The notes under the pieces were generated by a model that worked only from the letters and a program-made list of their open reading frames with translations, made no database searches and had not been told where the DNA came from. The translations under genes and the position numbers were made by a program. 64,000 nucleotides of DNA, taken from contig RQOL01000824.1 of NCBI GenBank assembly GCA_013076295.1, forward strand, positions 1 through 64,000, written 5' to 3'. How positions within the stretch are numbered: the stretch's first letter is position 1; every line of letters starts with the position of its first letter. Shown one piece after another: positions 19,529 through 29,616 of the stretch. This DNA comes from Sanderia malayensis. Its lineage: Eukaryota > Cnidaria > Scyphozoa > Semaeostomeae > Pelagiidae.

Positions 19529-20970
19529 ATGTCATTATCACCATCTTCAGGGGAAGATAACGTCTTCGATTTTATTCAAAGGCGTCGAAGAAGTAAGTTA
19601 AGCGATAATTTTAATATCAAGATATGAACTGACCTTTTATAGTTTCTAATTAAATTGCCTTCTTTCCTACAGTAAGACCTACTACACCACCTAGGGGTGG
19701 TGCGATTTTTGGCGTTGGGGATGAGGAGGGGAGGATGCTGTGGCACTCCACGCACCTAGTGAGTAATTCATAATTTTTTAATAAATACACACGTTTAGTA
19801 GCTTGATAATAAATTTCATTGTACTCTAATCACATGAAATTAATTTTAAAACCTTTCCTCATAGTCCAAAGAAGAATTGTATACAGGAGGCGGCGTAGGA
19901 TGCTGCTCACCCCACCTTCTCCCCGCCTCGTAAGTTCATCTTTATTATTGATATAAATTGATTGGAATTTTTCCCATATCTCGTTTTTAATAAAATTACC
20001 TTCTTTCATAGACCCTAGAACACCATCACCCCCGCTGATTTCGTCATCCAACCCAATTATGACGGTCAGATGTAAGTGTTTTTGATATTTATCATAATTC
20101 ATAGTACTTACTCCTATTGGAATTCTTTTCTAGTTCTCATTTTTTAATAAAATTACTTTTCCTTCATAGATCCTAGAACACCATCAACCTCCCCACCTCG
20201 TAAGTTCATTTTTATTATTGATATAAATTGATTGGAATTTTTCCCAGATCTCGTTTTTTAATAAAATTACCTTCTTTCATAGATCCTAGAACACCACCAT
20301 CATCCGCGCTGATTTCGGCACGAGCACAATCATGACGATCAGATGTAAGTGTTTTTGATATTTTATCATAATTCATAGTACTTACTCCTAAGTTGAGTGT
20401 TTCTAAATCAACTAAAATTTATTTTTAGCATCCCAAAGTCAGGGACCCAGACAGAGTGTAAGTGACTTTACTCTATCTTTGGCATTCATCACTTTCATAA
20501 ATAGTTATATGAATTAATGAACACTCTCCTTTCTTTTAGCAATGGAGCAGACACAGCGTTTATTTCCGGGGGAGCTGACCCATGCACTGTGTGCATGGGG
20601 GAGACTCCCGATCCCAAAATGAGAAGATGCCCCTCTTGTGGGTATCTTCCATACACCATGTATTTTTCGCTGGTTAGAGACAGTAATGAGGCCAACTTGT
20701 CCCAACTGTAGGGCGGAGTTGGATTTGGATGACTTTGGGGTCGTTCAGGTGGTGACTCCAATTACCACAGAGGGGTCTTGGGGAGGGAAGTTATCTTCTC
20801 CCCTGAGATATTCATTGCCAACGCTCCTCCGGGGATGAGTTGGAGGGCCTCTCACCAGAGCGCCGTTGGGCCCTTTGGCGGGAGGTCATTCGACTCGCCC
20901 ATGTTGAGATTATTGATCCTTAGGGGTGTATAATCTCAACATAGAGGGAGTGGGCGATGAATCACCCCGT
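19529..20970 (+). CDS. Spliced micro-exon gene ending in a RING-type exon (copy A)
   Basis: A chain of GT..AG-bounded small exons: 19529-19592 (starts MSLSPSSGEDNVFDFIQ), 19673-19758, 19865-19929, 20012-20071, 20170-20199, 20283-20344, 20429-20457, and a last exon from 20540. Untranslated exons may precede it (a donor at 19141, an acceptor near 19398). Several exons share a Pro-Arg-Thr-Pro string in one frame, and two exon/intron modules are duplicated ~278 bp apart. The last exon encodes CTVCMGE..RCPSCG in one frame and CIFRWLE..CPNCRAEL in the next, the two halves of a RING finger with a single-base shift near 20640. RING proteins are usually ubiquitin ligases. Exon phases do not all agree between the copies, so exact splicing is unresolved. 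Confidence 0.65.
20896..20956 (+). other. Conserved hairpin after the RING exon
   Basis: A perfect 13 bp stem, ATGTTGAGATTAT (20901-20913) with ATAATCTCAACAT (20930-20942), around a 16-base loop. An outer CGCCC/GGGCG pairing sits beyond a one-sided bulge. The stem is unchanged in copy B (44938-45000). It follows the RING reading frame and precedes an A-rich AATAAAA stretch (~20975), so it may mark the transcript's 3' end. Confidence 0.65.
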
Positions 20971-21179
20971 CAAAAAAAAAAAAAATAAAAGTCTCTAAAG
21001 TCTCTAAAGTCTTCTATCTTCAACTCCATTCTATAGTTAGTATAATTACTTTTTAAAATCTTTCTGGTCTTTCTCCTATCTCAATTATCTTATTATCTTG
21101 CATTTGAATTGATTACTTTTTAAAACAAAAAAAAAAAATCTTTCTGGCCTCATTGTTGGCTCTAGCCTAAATGTTTCAA

Positions 21180-21420
21180 TATTACTTAATTATTGTTGTA
21201 TATATTTATTTAATTGAATGGATAAATGTTGTATATATTTATTTAATTGAATGATAAATGTTGTATATATTTTAATTGTTGAAAATTGAATGATAAATGT
21301 TGTCTATATTTTAATTGTTTAAAATTGAATGATAAATGTTGTCTATATTTATTTAATTGAACGATAAATGTTGCCTATATTTTCATTGTTGAAAGTTGGC
21401 TATATTTTAATTGCATCTAT
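21180..21420. repeat. AT-rich tandem repeat near the right end, element A
   Basis: Five to six degenerate ~40-46 bp units built around TGAATGATAAATGTTGTATA followed by TATTTTAATTG or TATTTATTTAATTG. The same array is at 45290-45510. It lies between the RING gene and the right inverted repeat. No coding potential. Confidence 0.8.
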
Positions 21421-21562
21421 TTCAAAATTTGTTAATAAAACAATTTATAATCCATAAAGTGATTCAACCGAAAAATAGTCTATCAATCTATAACGACGTC
21501 ACCTGATGCTGGAGTAGTTAATTATTTTACTGATCATGCTCTTTCAATTCTCGAAGACTCTC

Positions 21563-21646
21563 GCGCATGCGTGATCTTAACACTATAAATAAAATAAAAA
21601 TTCTACTGCGCATGCGTGCGCTCGGACACGCACTTCATCTCCTACT
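21563..21646. repeat. Right terminal inverted repeat, element A
   Basis: Reverse complement of the left terminus. It ends ..CACTTCATCTCCTACT, after which Helitron-like sequence starts immediately with GGCAACAAAG. Confidence 0.92.
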
Positions 21647-22520
21647 GGCAACAAAGCAGAACCACAGGATGCACTTGACAATATCACTTTGCCACATCAA
21701 ATATGCACATCTTCGGGGAGGAAATGCTCAACTTCATATATCCTCAGCCAAACACACCACAGTCACGCCTCATGCAGGATCCGGTAACCATGTCAGAATG
21801 TTGTTGTCTTACCCCAAGAATGACTTTCCACACCAAATTGACGATATCATTCTGGAAAGACTAGAAACCCCTGAAAGAACATACTACAGCACAGACAGTG
21901 TCGCAACAGAGGATCCAGATAAAGAAGTGGCATATCCAATTGAGTTTACCAACAACCTTACTCCTAATGGATTGCGGTTACACTGACTTAGAATCAAGTA
22001 TAATCTTCCTATAAAATAATTATGCATACATGAATTGAGATCCACACCGATAGCAATTTTTGAAGCCTGACTTTTCTTCAGTAATACAATAATATTAATG
22101 CAATATAACACATTGTAATTTCAAACTCTCTTTAAGGTTGGTGCAACAAGCATTCTTCTGAGGAATCTAAATCCAAAGAAAGGTCTTTGCAATGGCACAA
22201 GACTCATTGTACGCCATCTTCAACATAACGTCATCATAGCAGAGATCATCACCAAGGAACACAGAGGCGAGCAGGTCATGATTCCCAGAATAACATTGTC
22301 GACACAAGACACTGAGAAGCCGTTCAACATCAAGCGACGGCATTTTCCAGTCAGACTAGCATACTGCCTTACTATCAACAAGGCACAGGGACAATCTCCC
22401 AGGTATGTTGGTTTGTATTTATCAGGGCCCGTGTTCACACATGGTCAGTTATATGTGGCCATGTCAAGAGCAACATCATTTGACGGGCTCAAAGTATTCC
22501 TCCCAGAGGAATACACATGA
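21647..22520 (+). pseudogene. Helitron/Pif1-type helicase C-terminal remnant
   Basis: Begins directly at the element's right terminus. 21840-21985 encodes RTYYSTDSV..DPDKEVAYPIEF..LTPNG. After ~140 bp of unrelated sequence (22000-22130), coding resumes at 22135 with KVGATSILLRNLNPKKGLCNG, then FPVRLAYCLTINKAQGQS and GPVFTHGQLYVAMSRATS up to 22520. These are the C-terminal motifs of Pif1-family helicases as found in Helitrons. Only the last part of the helicase is present, so it is a fragment. Its junction with the adintovirus-type end has no target-site duplication. Confidence 0.8.
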
Positions 22521-24041
22521 AGACAAAAAATATTGTCTTCCAAGAAGTCCTGTAACGGTCTTCACAAATTTTGAGCATAAATCACGTTGCTCTCAAGGGC
22601 GTCTACCAAGATACACAAACCCACAAAGCACGAGGCCTCAGATTGTTTCTGTCGGATTGGATTTGTTGCACTTTAGTGTGATGAATATTCCTGGTTTGCC
22701 ATGCCACTCGAGTCAATAAGATCCACCAAGAACGATCCTGACACTTTCACAACACTACAGTGTCCGGGGTGTTATCAACAACAACACGATCTGGGTCCTG
22801 TGTAGCGCCCGTATCAAAAGAGATTTGCTTTGCCATGCTCTCCGATTTTGCCTGTGGGAGTATGGATTCCTTTTCTCTGTGAAAACTGCAATTTGTCCTT
22901 TGACAATAGTTGTTTTTCACAACAAATATGCATATAACATTAAGATTATCACTCTCACCCAATAACTATAGCTACTATACAAACATACTATACCTACTAT
23001 ACCTACTATAAAAACATACTATGCCCACTATAAATATATACTACATACTATACCTACTATAAGACATACTATACCTAGAATACAAACATCTAATACTACT
23101 ATTCTACGGAGTCACGTGACGAGCGCTCGAAACTACACTGAAACAATAGATTTGAGCCGAAACAATAGGCGAACGCCGAAAACAATGGGCCAAAACGGCG
23201 AACCGTGTAATCAACAAGGCTTTTTGAATGGGGGCGCACAAGGTTGGCACTTGCATGGAAAGCTCCCTTTCTAGAGTAAACAAAAGTTATCTATTTTTGG
23301 AAGCCTATTTTAAAAGAATTTTGAGTTATTCCATTAATTATTCCATTAATTGTGCTATCACGAAAAAACAACGGTTTACGCTGGCGAAACTTCCAATCTA
23401 GCGTCCCCGACTCCATTTTGAAACAAAGTATTCCCTCTTCACATGACCCGTTTCGCCTTTTCCTGAAATTTGATTGGCTCTTTCGCAACTTCACGTGAAC
23501 AGTGACACATTTTCGCTATCATGCCAATTTGCCCTCGGCTGGCAGCAGGTACTTTTGGAGAAGACGCCTGTTTTGTTTTGTGCACAAAAAGTGAGATGGA
23601 CGCTTTTCAAAATGTTTATGAACTGAATTATATTTGTAAAGAGCTTGTTAATTGTTGAAAGACCCCTGGAGAGTTGCAGAAAACAATAGAGAACACAGGT
23701 GATAGCTTGTTTGTTTTTTGAATGAAATAGTTGTAGTTTTGTAGTAGGCGGCCGCCATTCTTGCTTTTGGCATGCTAACAATGCTTAGGCCATGGTCAAA
23801 GTTTTGAAAGTTTCAAAGTTTTCCGGCCCTATTGCACGTTTTTCCCCATTTAAATTTTTGACAAGTGTTGTCTGAAAAAAAAAAATGTGTTTTTTTTTTG
23901 TTTTTGTTTTTTTACGATTTCCAACAGAAGTTGCTTTTCACTCAGAAGAAGCAATTTTTCACGCAACACGCGTTGTTTTTTGCATTGCGAAAAATTCAAT
24001 TTTAGCCTGCCACAATTGATTATGTTTTACCCAAACACTTT
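22521..24041. other. Non-coding stretch with short microsatellite
   Basis: 22965-23100 is a degenerate repeat of CTACTATA/CATACTATAC units. The rest is AT-rich, with T-runs near 23880-23920 just before the gap. I see no gene in it. Confidence 0.6.
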
Positions 24042-24141
24042 NNNNNNNNNNNNNNNNNNNNNNNNNNNNNNNNNNNNNNNNNNNNNNNNNNNNNNNNNNN
24101 NNNNNNNNNNNNNNNNNNNNNNNNNNNNNNNNNNNNNNNNN
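24042..24141. other. Assembly gap (100 N)
   Basis: Exactly 100 Ns, the usual placeholder for a scaffold join of unknown size. It lies between the two big duplicated blocks. Confidence 0.99.
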
Positions 24142-24440
24142 AATAGGATACTACAAACTTCACTTTACAAAAAACCTATTGATGTTTGCTCATTATTACA
24201 TGCACTATCCTTCCATCCGACCCATTGCAAAAAAGGCATTATCTATAGCCAGGCTCTACGCTATCGTCGCATCATCTCCGATGATGCTTATTTCGAACAA
24301 CATTTAAAACAACTACAAACTATACTTGTTAAACGAGGCTGTACCATTGGCCTCATAAACGACATCTTCAACAAGGTACATCCATTATCACAGGATGATT
24401 TACAAAACCTACAGAGTCTTAACATGGTACCAAACCAGTT
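24142..24440 (+). pseudogene. Penelope-like reverse transcriptase fragment
   Basis: Open stretch right after the gap, reading TSLYKKPIDVCSLLHALSFH then HCKKGIIYSQALRYRRI and HLKQLQTILVKRGC. The KP.D..LLH..S.HP.HCK..I.YSQALR.RRI pattern is typical of the C-terminal thumb/linker part of Penelope-like retroelement reverse transcriptases in invertebrates. The catalytic palm would lie in or beyond the gap. The frame degenerates after about 24440. Family assignment is from remembered motif similarity. Confidence 0.6.
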
Positions 24441-25282
24441 TTCAGAGTATGGCAGTTTTCGTCGAGATCTTGGGGGCAGAGCCTTCCTTTTTCCAGGTGC
24501 AGGTGCAAAACAATTGTTTCAATACACTCAGGTGCAGAGCTTTTTTTTAACCAGGTGCAAATAATGTATATAAACCAAGGTGCAGTCTAATATAACGTTG
24601 TCATACAGCAAAATATTGTCATATTGTAAAATGCGTACGTTAAACTGTGCATGCGCAAACAAAATTTGTAAATATTTCAAGTGCGCCCTCGGGGGCGGCC
24701 TAAACTGAAGAAAAAACATTCTCGGGTGTGCTGCTGCCACACTCTGCAAACTGGGTACCAAATTACCCTTTGTGGTAGGATACGGTCGGTTCTAATACCA
24801 AGGGCCTTGGAGCAGTCTTACGAAGACACTGGCACCATATTCAAGAGGATACCGATCTACATAACATTTCGAATACAACACCCATCCTAGCATTCAAACG
24901 AAGCAAAGACATAAGAGACATTTTGGTCAGGACTAACCTCAAACTATAAACAGTCTAAATCGTCTTGGGCATCTTAGTGTGACCTAGGCTAGGTGCATTC
25001 CATGTAGAACGTATGCCAAAGTTACGCTGTACTTTCGTATATGTACGCCAGAAATCTTATGTTTTGTATATGTATTATTATTATTTTGGGTAAATTTTTA
25101 TTAGTATGTACGCCGGCACGCCAACTTGCTTGAGCCTTGAGTGCAAGCCGAAGATCTTCGGGCCTAAGTGCATGGAATGCACCCTGGGTAAAAATGCTTC
25201 ACATGTGTTCGATTCAGTGAGCAAATAAAGATAAATTTTGCTTTAAAATAGCCAGCAATATATTTCAAAATTGTTAACTTAC
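24441..25282. other. Non-coding spacer
   Basis: No supported gene. It contains pyrimidine and TAT-rich stretches and a GTGCAGGTGCA-type short repeat near 24495-24560. Confidence 0.5.
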
Positions 25283-25336
25283 CGCAAATGATGTTGCAAA
25301 AGCTAATGAAATCAAAAAAATAGTTTTTCTATCCAT
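25283..25336 (-). CDS. Possible first exon encoding a signal peptide
   Basis: On the leftward strand an ATG at 25336 opens MDRKTIFLISLAFATSFA (18 codons), a charged start followed by a hydrophobic run as in a secretory signal. It is followed at once by GTAAGT, a strong splice donor (25282-25277). No second exon can be identified in the window because the gap is close. It may be a host secreted-protein exon or chance. Confidence 0.3.
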
Positions 25337-25991
25337 TTCTGGTATAAAAGATAGATATCCACTTGGTCGAATTGGATGAAATTGGGTATATGAGTTCCAG
25401 GAGTTCTTGTCATCAGCTTTACGCTGCCCAGACATGCCCTGAACATCTAACGAAAATAGCCACGATGATGCTTGACTTTCCCAGAATCGTGATACTTTTT
25501 TATTGTGAGAGACTCTCAAAGTTGTACCATAAATGCTTCAATTGTGAGATAATGGAAAGAAGGGCGTTGGTGCTTTGCCCATAATCAATAATAAATTTTT
25601 ATTGTCAATGTTTTCTTGATGTCGGCTCTGGGCCCAAAATTGATTTGGGCCATTTGAAATATGGAAACAAAAGTTTTTGTCACATGTATAGTCCTCAGTA
25701 CCATATAAGCATAATTTTATTGGCATGCTAACAACTTGCTGATGGAAATAAAATTAAAAGAAAACATGATTATTGGCTTATGGTGCCAAAATCAGTTTGT
25801 GACATCCAGCTTCAAGGAATAATGTATCATTTAGGGGCTCACATATTATCAAAAAATGAAGCCACTGTGTTGTTTGAAGATATTCCTTCCCATTACAAAC
25901 ACAAAAATAAAGTCAACCACAGTTCATAGGTTTTTCGGAATTTTGCTCGGAGCCCCCTAAATCTAAAAATCTTAGGGGGCCCGTTGAGCCT

Positions 25992-28418
25992 GTGGAGTCC
26001 CTCAAAAGCCTTCCACTTGCCTCTTGGTTTTTGGCGGCGTATGCACGGGACGTATGGTCACGCATGGACAGTCTCAAGGCATCATTATCGTCGGTTTTCG
26101 GCTCCATCCTGAAGTTTGACGCCACGAAGAAGACTTGCCGGAAACTGTCTGGTAATGATGCCAACTCCCCAACTTTGTCCTCAACGTTGGCAATGAACGG
26201 GGTGAGATTGTTCAGTGTGTCGTAACGTCCTCCGAATCGCTCAGTTCTTTGCAGCCCACGGCAGATGGCTTGATGGACCGGTATGTTGCTGCATCTGTAG
26301 AACCGCCAGTAGTGATATACACCAACCGGGACTGCTGCAGTGCATCTGGTCTGTCAAAATATCAGCAGCTATTTAATAGGTGGAGTTCTGTAGAGATCAG
26401 GCTGGACATCTGGCTTTTCATGCGGAGACTGGCAAGTGGTTGTTGCACCGAATCCCACTCGTTGTATGCCACATTCATGTCCCGTATTTCTGGCTGCATC
26501 TTCGAGTTGGATAGTGATGACGTGGACAAGCTGAAACAAGCCAAGAGAGGAGAGCTGGTTGCTGCTGGACTTGCAGAGCCGTCCGAAGAAGCCGTGGGTC
26601 GAGCAGTGACCTTTAGGGAACTATCTTGTCATTGCAGACGGAGAACTCGTGGCCCAGAGCAGATGAGAGACCTCCTGGGAGGATCTTGAGCTGATCTTGT
26701 CAATGACAGACATGACAGACACTCTGGGGTGCCTCTGTTCAACGACAACATTGCACATATCTGGGCCTGTGAGAAGAAACACATCGCCTGCTTGCAAGAT
26801 GTTCCCGATCTGCCTCTTAATGCTGTTAAAGGTATGATATTTTCAATCAATGTGTAATGACATTCATTTAATGTTGTTGCTCTTCGCTTTTTCAAAGCAA
26901 CATTAACACTGTGTGCATTTTTGTAGACCATGTCATCAAAGGAGGCATCCGCTTGCCGGTTTTTCGCTGTGCCAGAGGAACAACATCGCTAGAGTCCTTT
27001 CATCGTCACCTCGCAACATTTATTCCTGGTTTCTCTGCAAATGCAGTTAATTTCCAGGCCTATCTTCTTGATGGTGTCACGCGGTGGAATGTATTGCGCA
27101 AAGAGGCTGCAGATGACACCACGCCCATCGCCAGTTTCGACACGGAATTGGTGATGCAAGTGGATGTCCTGCACAGAACAGTGTTCAAGAAGCCTCTTAC
27201 AGACCGCGATCCTCCGTCGCAGGCAACACAAGAAGATTTTGGCATGGAGTTTCTGTATAAGCAGGGAAACCGGTCGCTGATGTCGGAAGACATTGACCGA
27301 CTCGTGGAGGATGTATCAGGTGACACCCAAGATGACGAGGATACTCTGCCCGTGGACTTGCCTGGCCTCTTGGGGACTGCAACAACATCCGAAGACGAGA
27401 GTGACGACGTTGCTGGAGATGGCGTGGACGACCAAAGCAAACAATTGCCTACCACAAGCGATGCTGCAGAGGTTGAGCCAGTGAGTTTTGCAGCCTATTC
27501 ATTGCTGTTTTGTGATTTTTTCTTTATTTTTTTTCTAATATATGTATGCTTTGTTTTACAGGAGATATCTGTTGATTCTCGTGGAATACCTGGCTGGGAT
27601 AAAGTCAATCACCTTGCACAGTTTTAGTTGGCATGACTGGCTTCAGTGTGTCTCGAGCAGAGGCTGTCCGTGTCAAAGAGTTGTATGCCGCTTTGGAGGA
27701 CTTTCACCGGAAACCTCTTGTTTACAAATCGGTCCTCAAGAACCCATCCCAGGGCCGATTTGCACACTCGAAACATAGAAGCGGTCATGTCGGCGTGGAT
27801 TCCATTGCAAGGTATTTCATTGTTGCCTGTTCATTAGTGCCCTCGATTGAAGCATAGATAAATAAATTTTTTCCTTATGCTGTGTTGGAGAATAACTTTA
27901 GCTTCTCATCTCTCTTCACAGGTGCTTCATCTCAGCTGGGTCGCCAGCTCTACCTCTGTCCGTAGCAGAGTGGTTGAGGCAATATGTTTGAAGCTTTTGA
28001 AAGTGCACCCATGTCCAGTAGCTCAAGCTACTTACAGCGCCAGAAGACACTCCATCAACAGATGGCATTTAATTCGGTGGCCTACAACAGAATTCGTGCA
28101 CGTCTCTTCCACAGTCAAGAATTGCTGAGTGGCACCCACCTCACGCTGTATAACCTCAACGAAAAACAAATCAGTTTGTGGTTTGAAAACAAAACACGGT
28201 GTGAGGAAGTTGTCACTCTCTTGCAAGGCTGGTCTCTTCCTGGTGCAACCGAAACAGCTGGTGAACCACTCCCGGAACCAAGGAAGAGACAGCGGATTGT
28301 TAGCCTGGCACCTCCTATCAAGTTAAAAGAACCAGAAGATCGCTCGGGCCAGGCGAAGATCCGCAGAAGAGGCGTGTCAAAGACCGTGCTGCCAGTTTCT
28401 GTGCCATCTACTGCCGCT
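25992..28418 (+). pseudogene. DDE-transposase-like gene, left part, copy B
   Basis: Copy of 863-3290 with the same introns and most of the same frame breaks, including the shared one at the GGGG run near 26203. Small differences: one G fewer near 26730 (GGGG for GGGGG), one T more near 27530, and one C fewer near 27960. The reading frame runs to ..STAA and is cut at 28418 by the element. The remaining C-terminal part lies 17 kb away at 45741. Confidence 0.6.
28413..28418. repeat. Target-site duplication, left (GCCGCT)
   Basis: GCCGCT immediately before the left inverted repeat. The identical hexamer follows the right inverted repeat at 45741-45746. A 6 bp duplication is what Polinton-type integrases produce. 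Confidence 0.92.
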
Positions 28419-28497
28419 AGTAGGAGATGAAGTGCGTGTCCCAGCGCACGCATGCGCAGTAGAATTTTTATTTTAGTGTTAAGATCACGCGTGCGCG
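28419..28497. repeat. Left terminal inverted repeat, element B
   Basis: Identical in layout to 3291-3369; reverse complement of 45658-45740. Confidence 0.92.
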
Positions 28498-28773
28498 TTC
28501 GAATGCGACGTTCGAATGTACGCGTCAAATCTCTGTCATGAGAAAGCAGAAACTTCTAGAATCTGGAATGATCTAGAGAGTTTTTACAATTTATATATTA
28601 GTAGAATTTAGAAAAATAAGCCATAAATTTCCATCATACTAACTTTATTTTATAACAATTTTAAACGGAACATATGCAGTAAATTTTTCATCATACTAAC
28701 TTTATTTTATAACAATTTTAAGCACAACATGTGCAGCATGCAGTATGTGTATAGCGAAATAATTCCAACGTTT

Positions 28774-29243
28774 TCAATTAAAGTAATCATCATCTAAAAG
28801 TATAATTGTTCAAATATATGTAATGTTCTTTCAACTCTTTTAACGGATCATGAGACGTTGCCTTGGGGGCCCCGAATTCTTCAATATTTTTCGAAGGCAT
28901 ATTAATCTGTTCGCAGGTCGCCCGCTCAATATCGCCCCCTTATATAATACCATGTCACACCATTCCACTCTAGGACGTCTTTAATCACGGGTATTGCATC
29001 TTCACAAGAAAATGAAGCATCTTCAGGGTAATAGTTCAGATGATGAATCTTTTGCCTACAATACCGGTATGTCCGTTTCCACTTTTCTGTTAAGAGTCTA
29101 TATTTGACACAAGGAATAAATTCGTATTCGAAACAAGTTATTCCATCCGCAAGCATTATTCCAACTTTTCTCACACATTTGTGACTATTCGACACTTGTA
29201 TATATTCGATATCCATCAACGCAGCATGGGAAGCCTTCAACAT
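28774..29243 (-). CDS. Small DEDD-exonuclease-like protein (copy B, frameshifted)
   Basis: Same gene as 3646-4119. The first ~100 codons are open from the ATG at 29243. Base losses near 28938-28955 (CCCC for CCCCC and TGTCAC for TGTTCAC), and a missing TA near 28800, disturb the last third. The MDIEYIQ and HHLNYYP stretches are unchanged. Confidence 0.5.
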
Positions 29244-29419
29244 TTTATCAGTTTATATGAGATGTCTGATCAATTATCTAAAGTCACTTCTATATATATA
29301 TTACACCATTCGAATGATGATTAGCCAATCACAACCTCTGCTATTGTTCTCATGAAACTTTCGAATGCGTCGTTCGAATGTACGCGTCAAATCTCTATCA
29401 TGAGAAATCAGAAACTTCT

Positions 29420-29576
29420 AGAAGTTTCAGAGGCTATCAACCAATCAGATCACAGGGACTTTTCAGAAGTTTCTAGAAGTAAGTTGTGGGAAAGTTCTAG
29501 AAATTCTATGACGTCATAAAGAAGTTTCCAGAAGCAGAAATCTCTACAATCTGATTGGTTGATTTATGTATATAAA
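29420..29576 (+). promoter_or_regulatory. polB promoter, copy B
   Basis: Same HSE, CRE (TGACGTCA, ~29509), inverted CCAAT and TATATAAA (29569-29576) order as in copy A. The first HSE is GAAACTTCTAGAAGTTTCAG, with one C fewer. The ATG is at 29617. Confidence 0.7.
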
Positions 29577-29616
29577 TCATCCTCAAAATAAAATCACTTC
29601 AAATCACGATCTAGTC

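Larger units (their letters stand above)
496..21646. repeat. Large duplicated block, copy A (~21.2 kb)
   Basis: From about base 496 to the outer end of the right inverted repeat at 21646, the sequence is repeated almost base for base at 25624-45740. The block holds ~2.8 kb of flanking transposase-like gene plus the whole adintovirus-type element. Differences are mostly single-base indels and rare substitutions. Copy A also carries 1073 bp (about 11708-12780) that are absent from copy B. The right boundary coincides exactly with the element's terminus. Confidence 0.95.
3291..21646. mobile_element. Endogenous adintovirus (Polinton/Maverick class), element A
   Basis: An 18.36 kb element bounded by ~80 bp inverted repeats. 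It encodes the defining set: protein-primed-type family B DNA polymerase, retroviral-type integrase with chromodomain, adenain-type cysteine protease, FtsK/HerA-type ATPase and a Polinton-type major capsid protein, plus accessory genes (Fic, Bcl-2-like, RING). PolB and the RING gene read rightward; all other genes read leftward. The left flank is the GCCGCT of the interrupted gene. The right flank (GGCAAC) does not match, so this copy lacks a target-site duplication. Several genes have single-base frame breaks that are intact in element B. Naming it adintovirus follows the capsid plus integrase combination. Confidence 0.93.

Noticed and set aside
23887..24564. ORF across the 100-N gap
   Set aside because: It is an artefact of translating Ns; only the part after 24142 has retroelement similarity.
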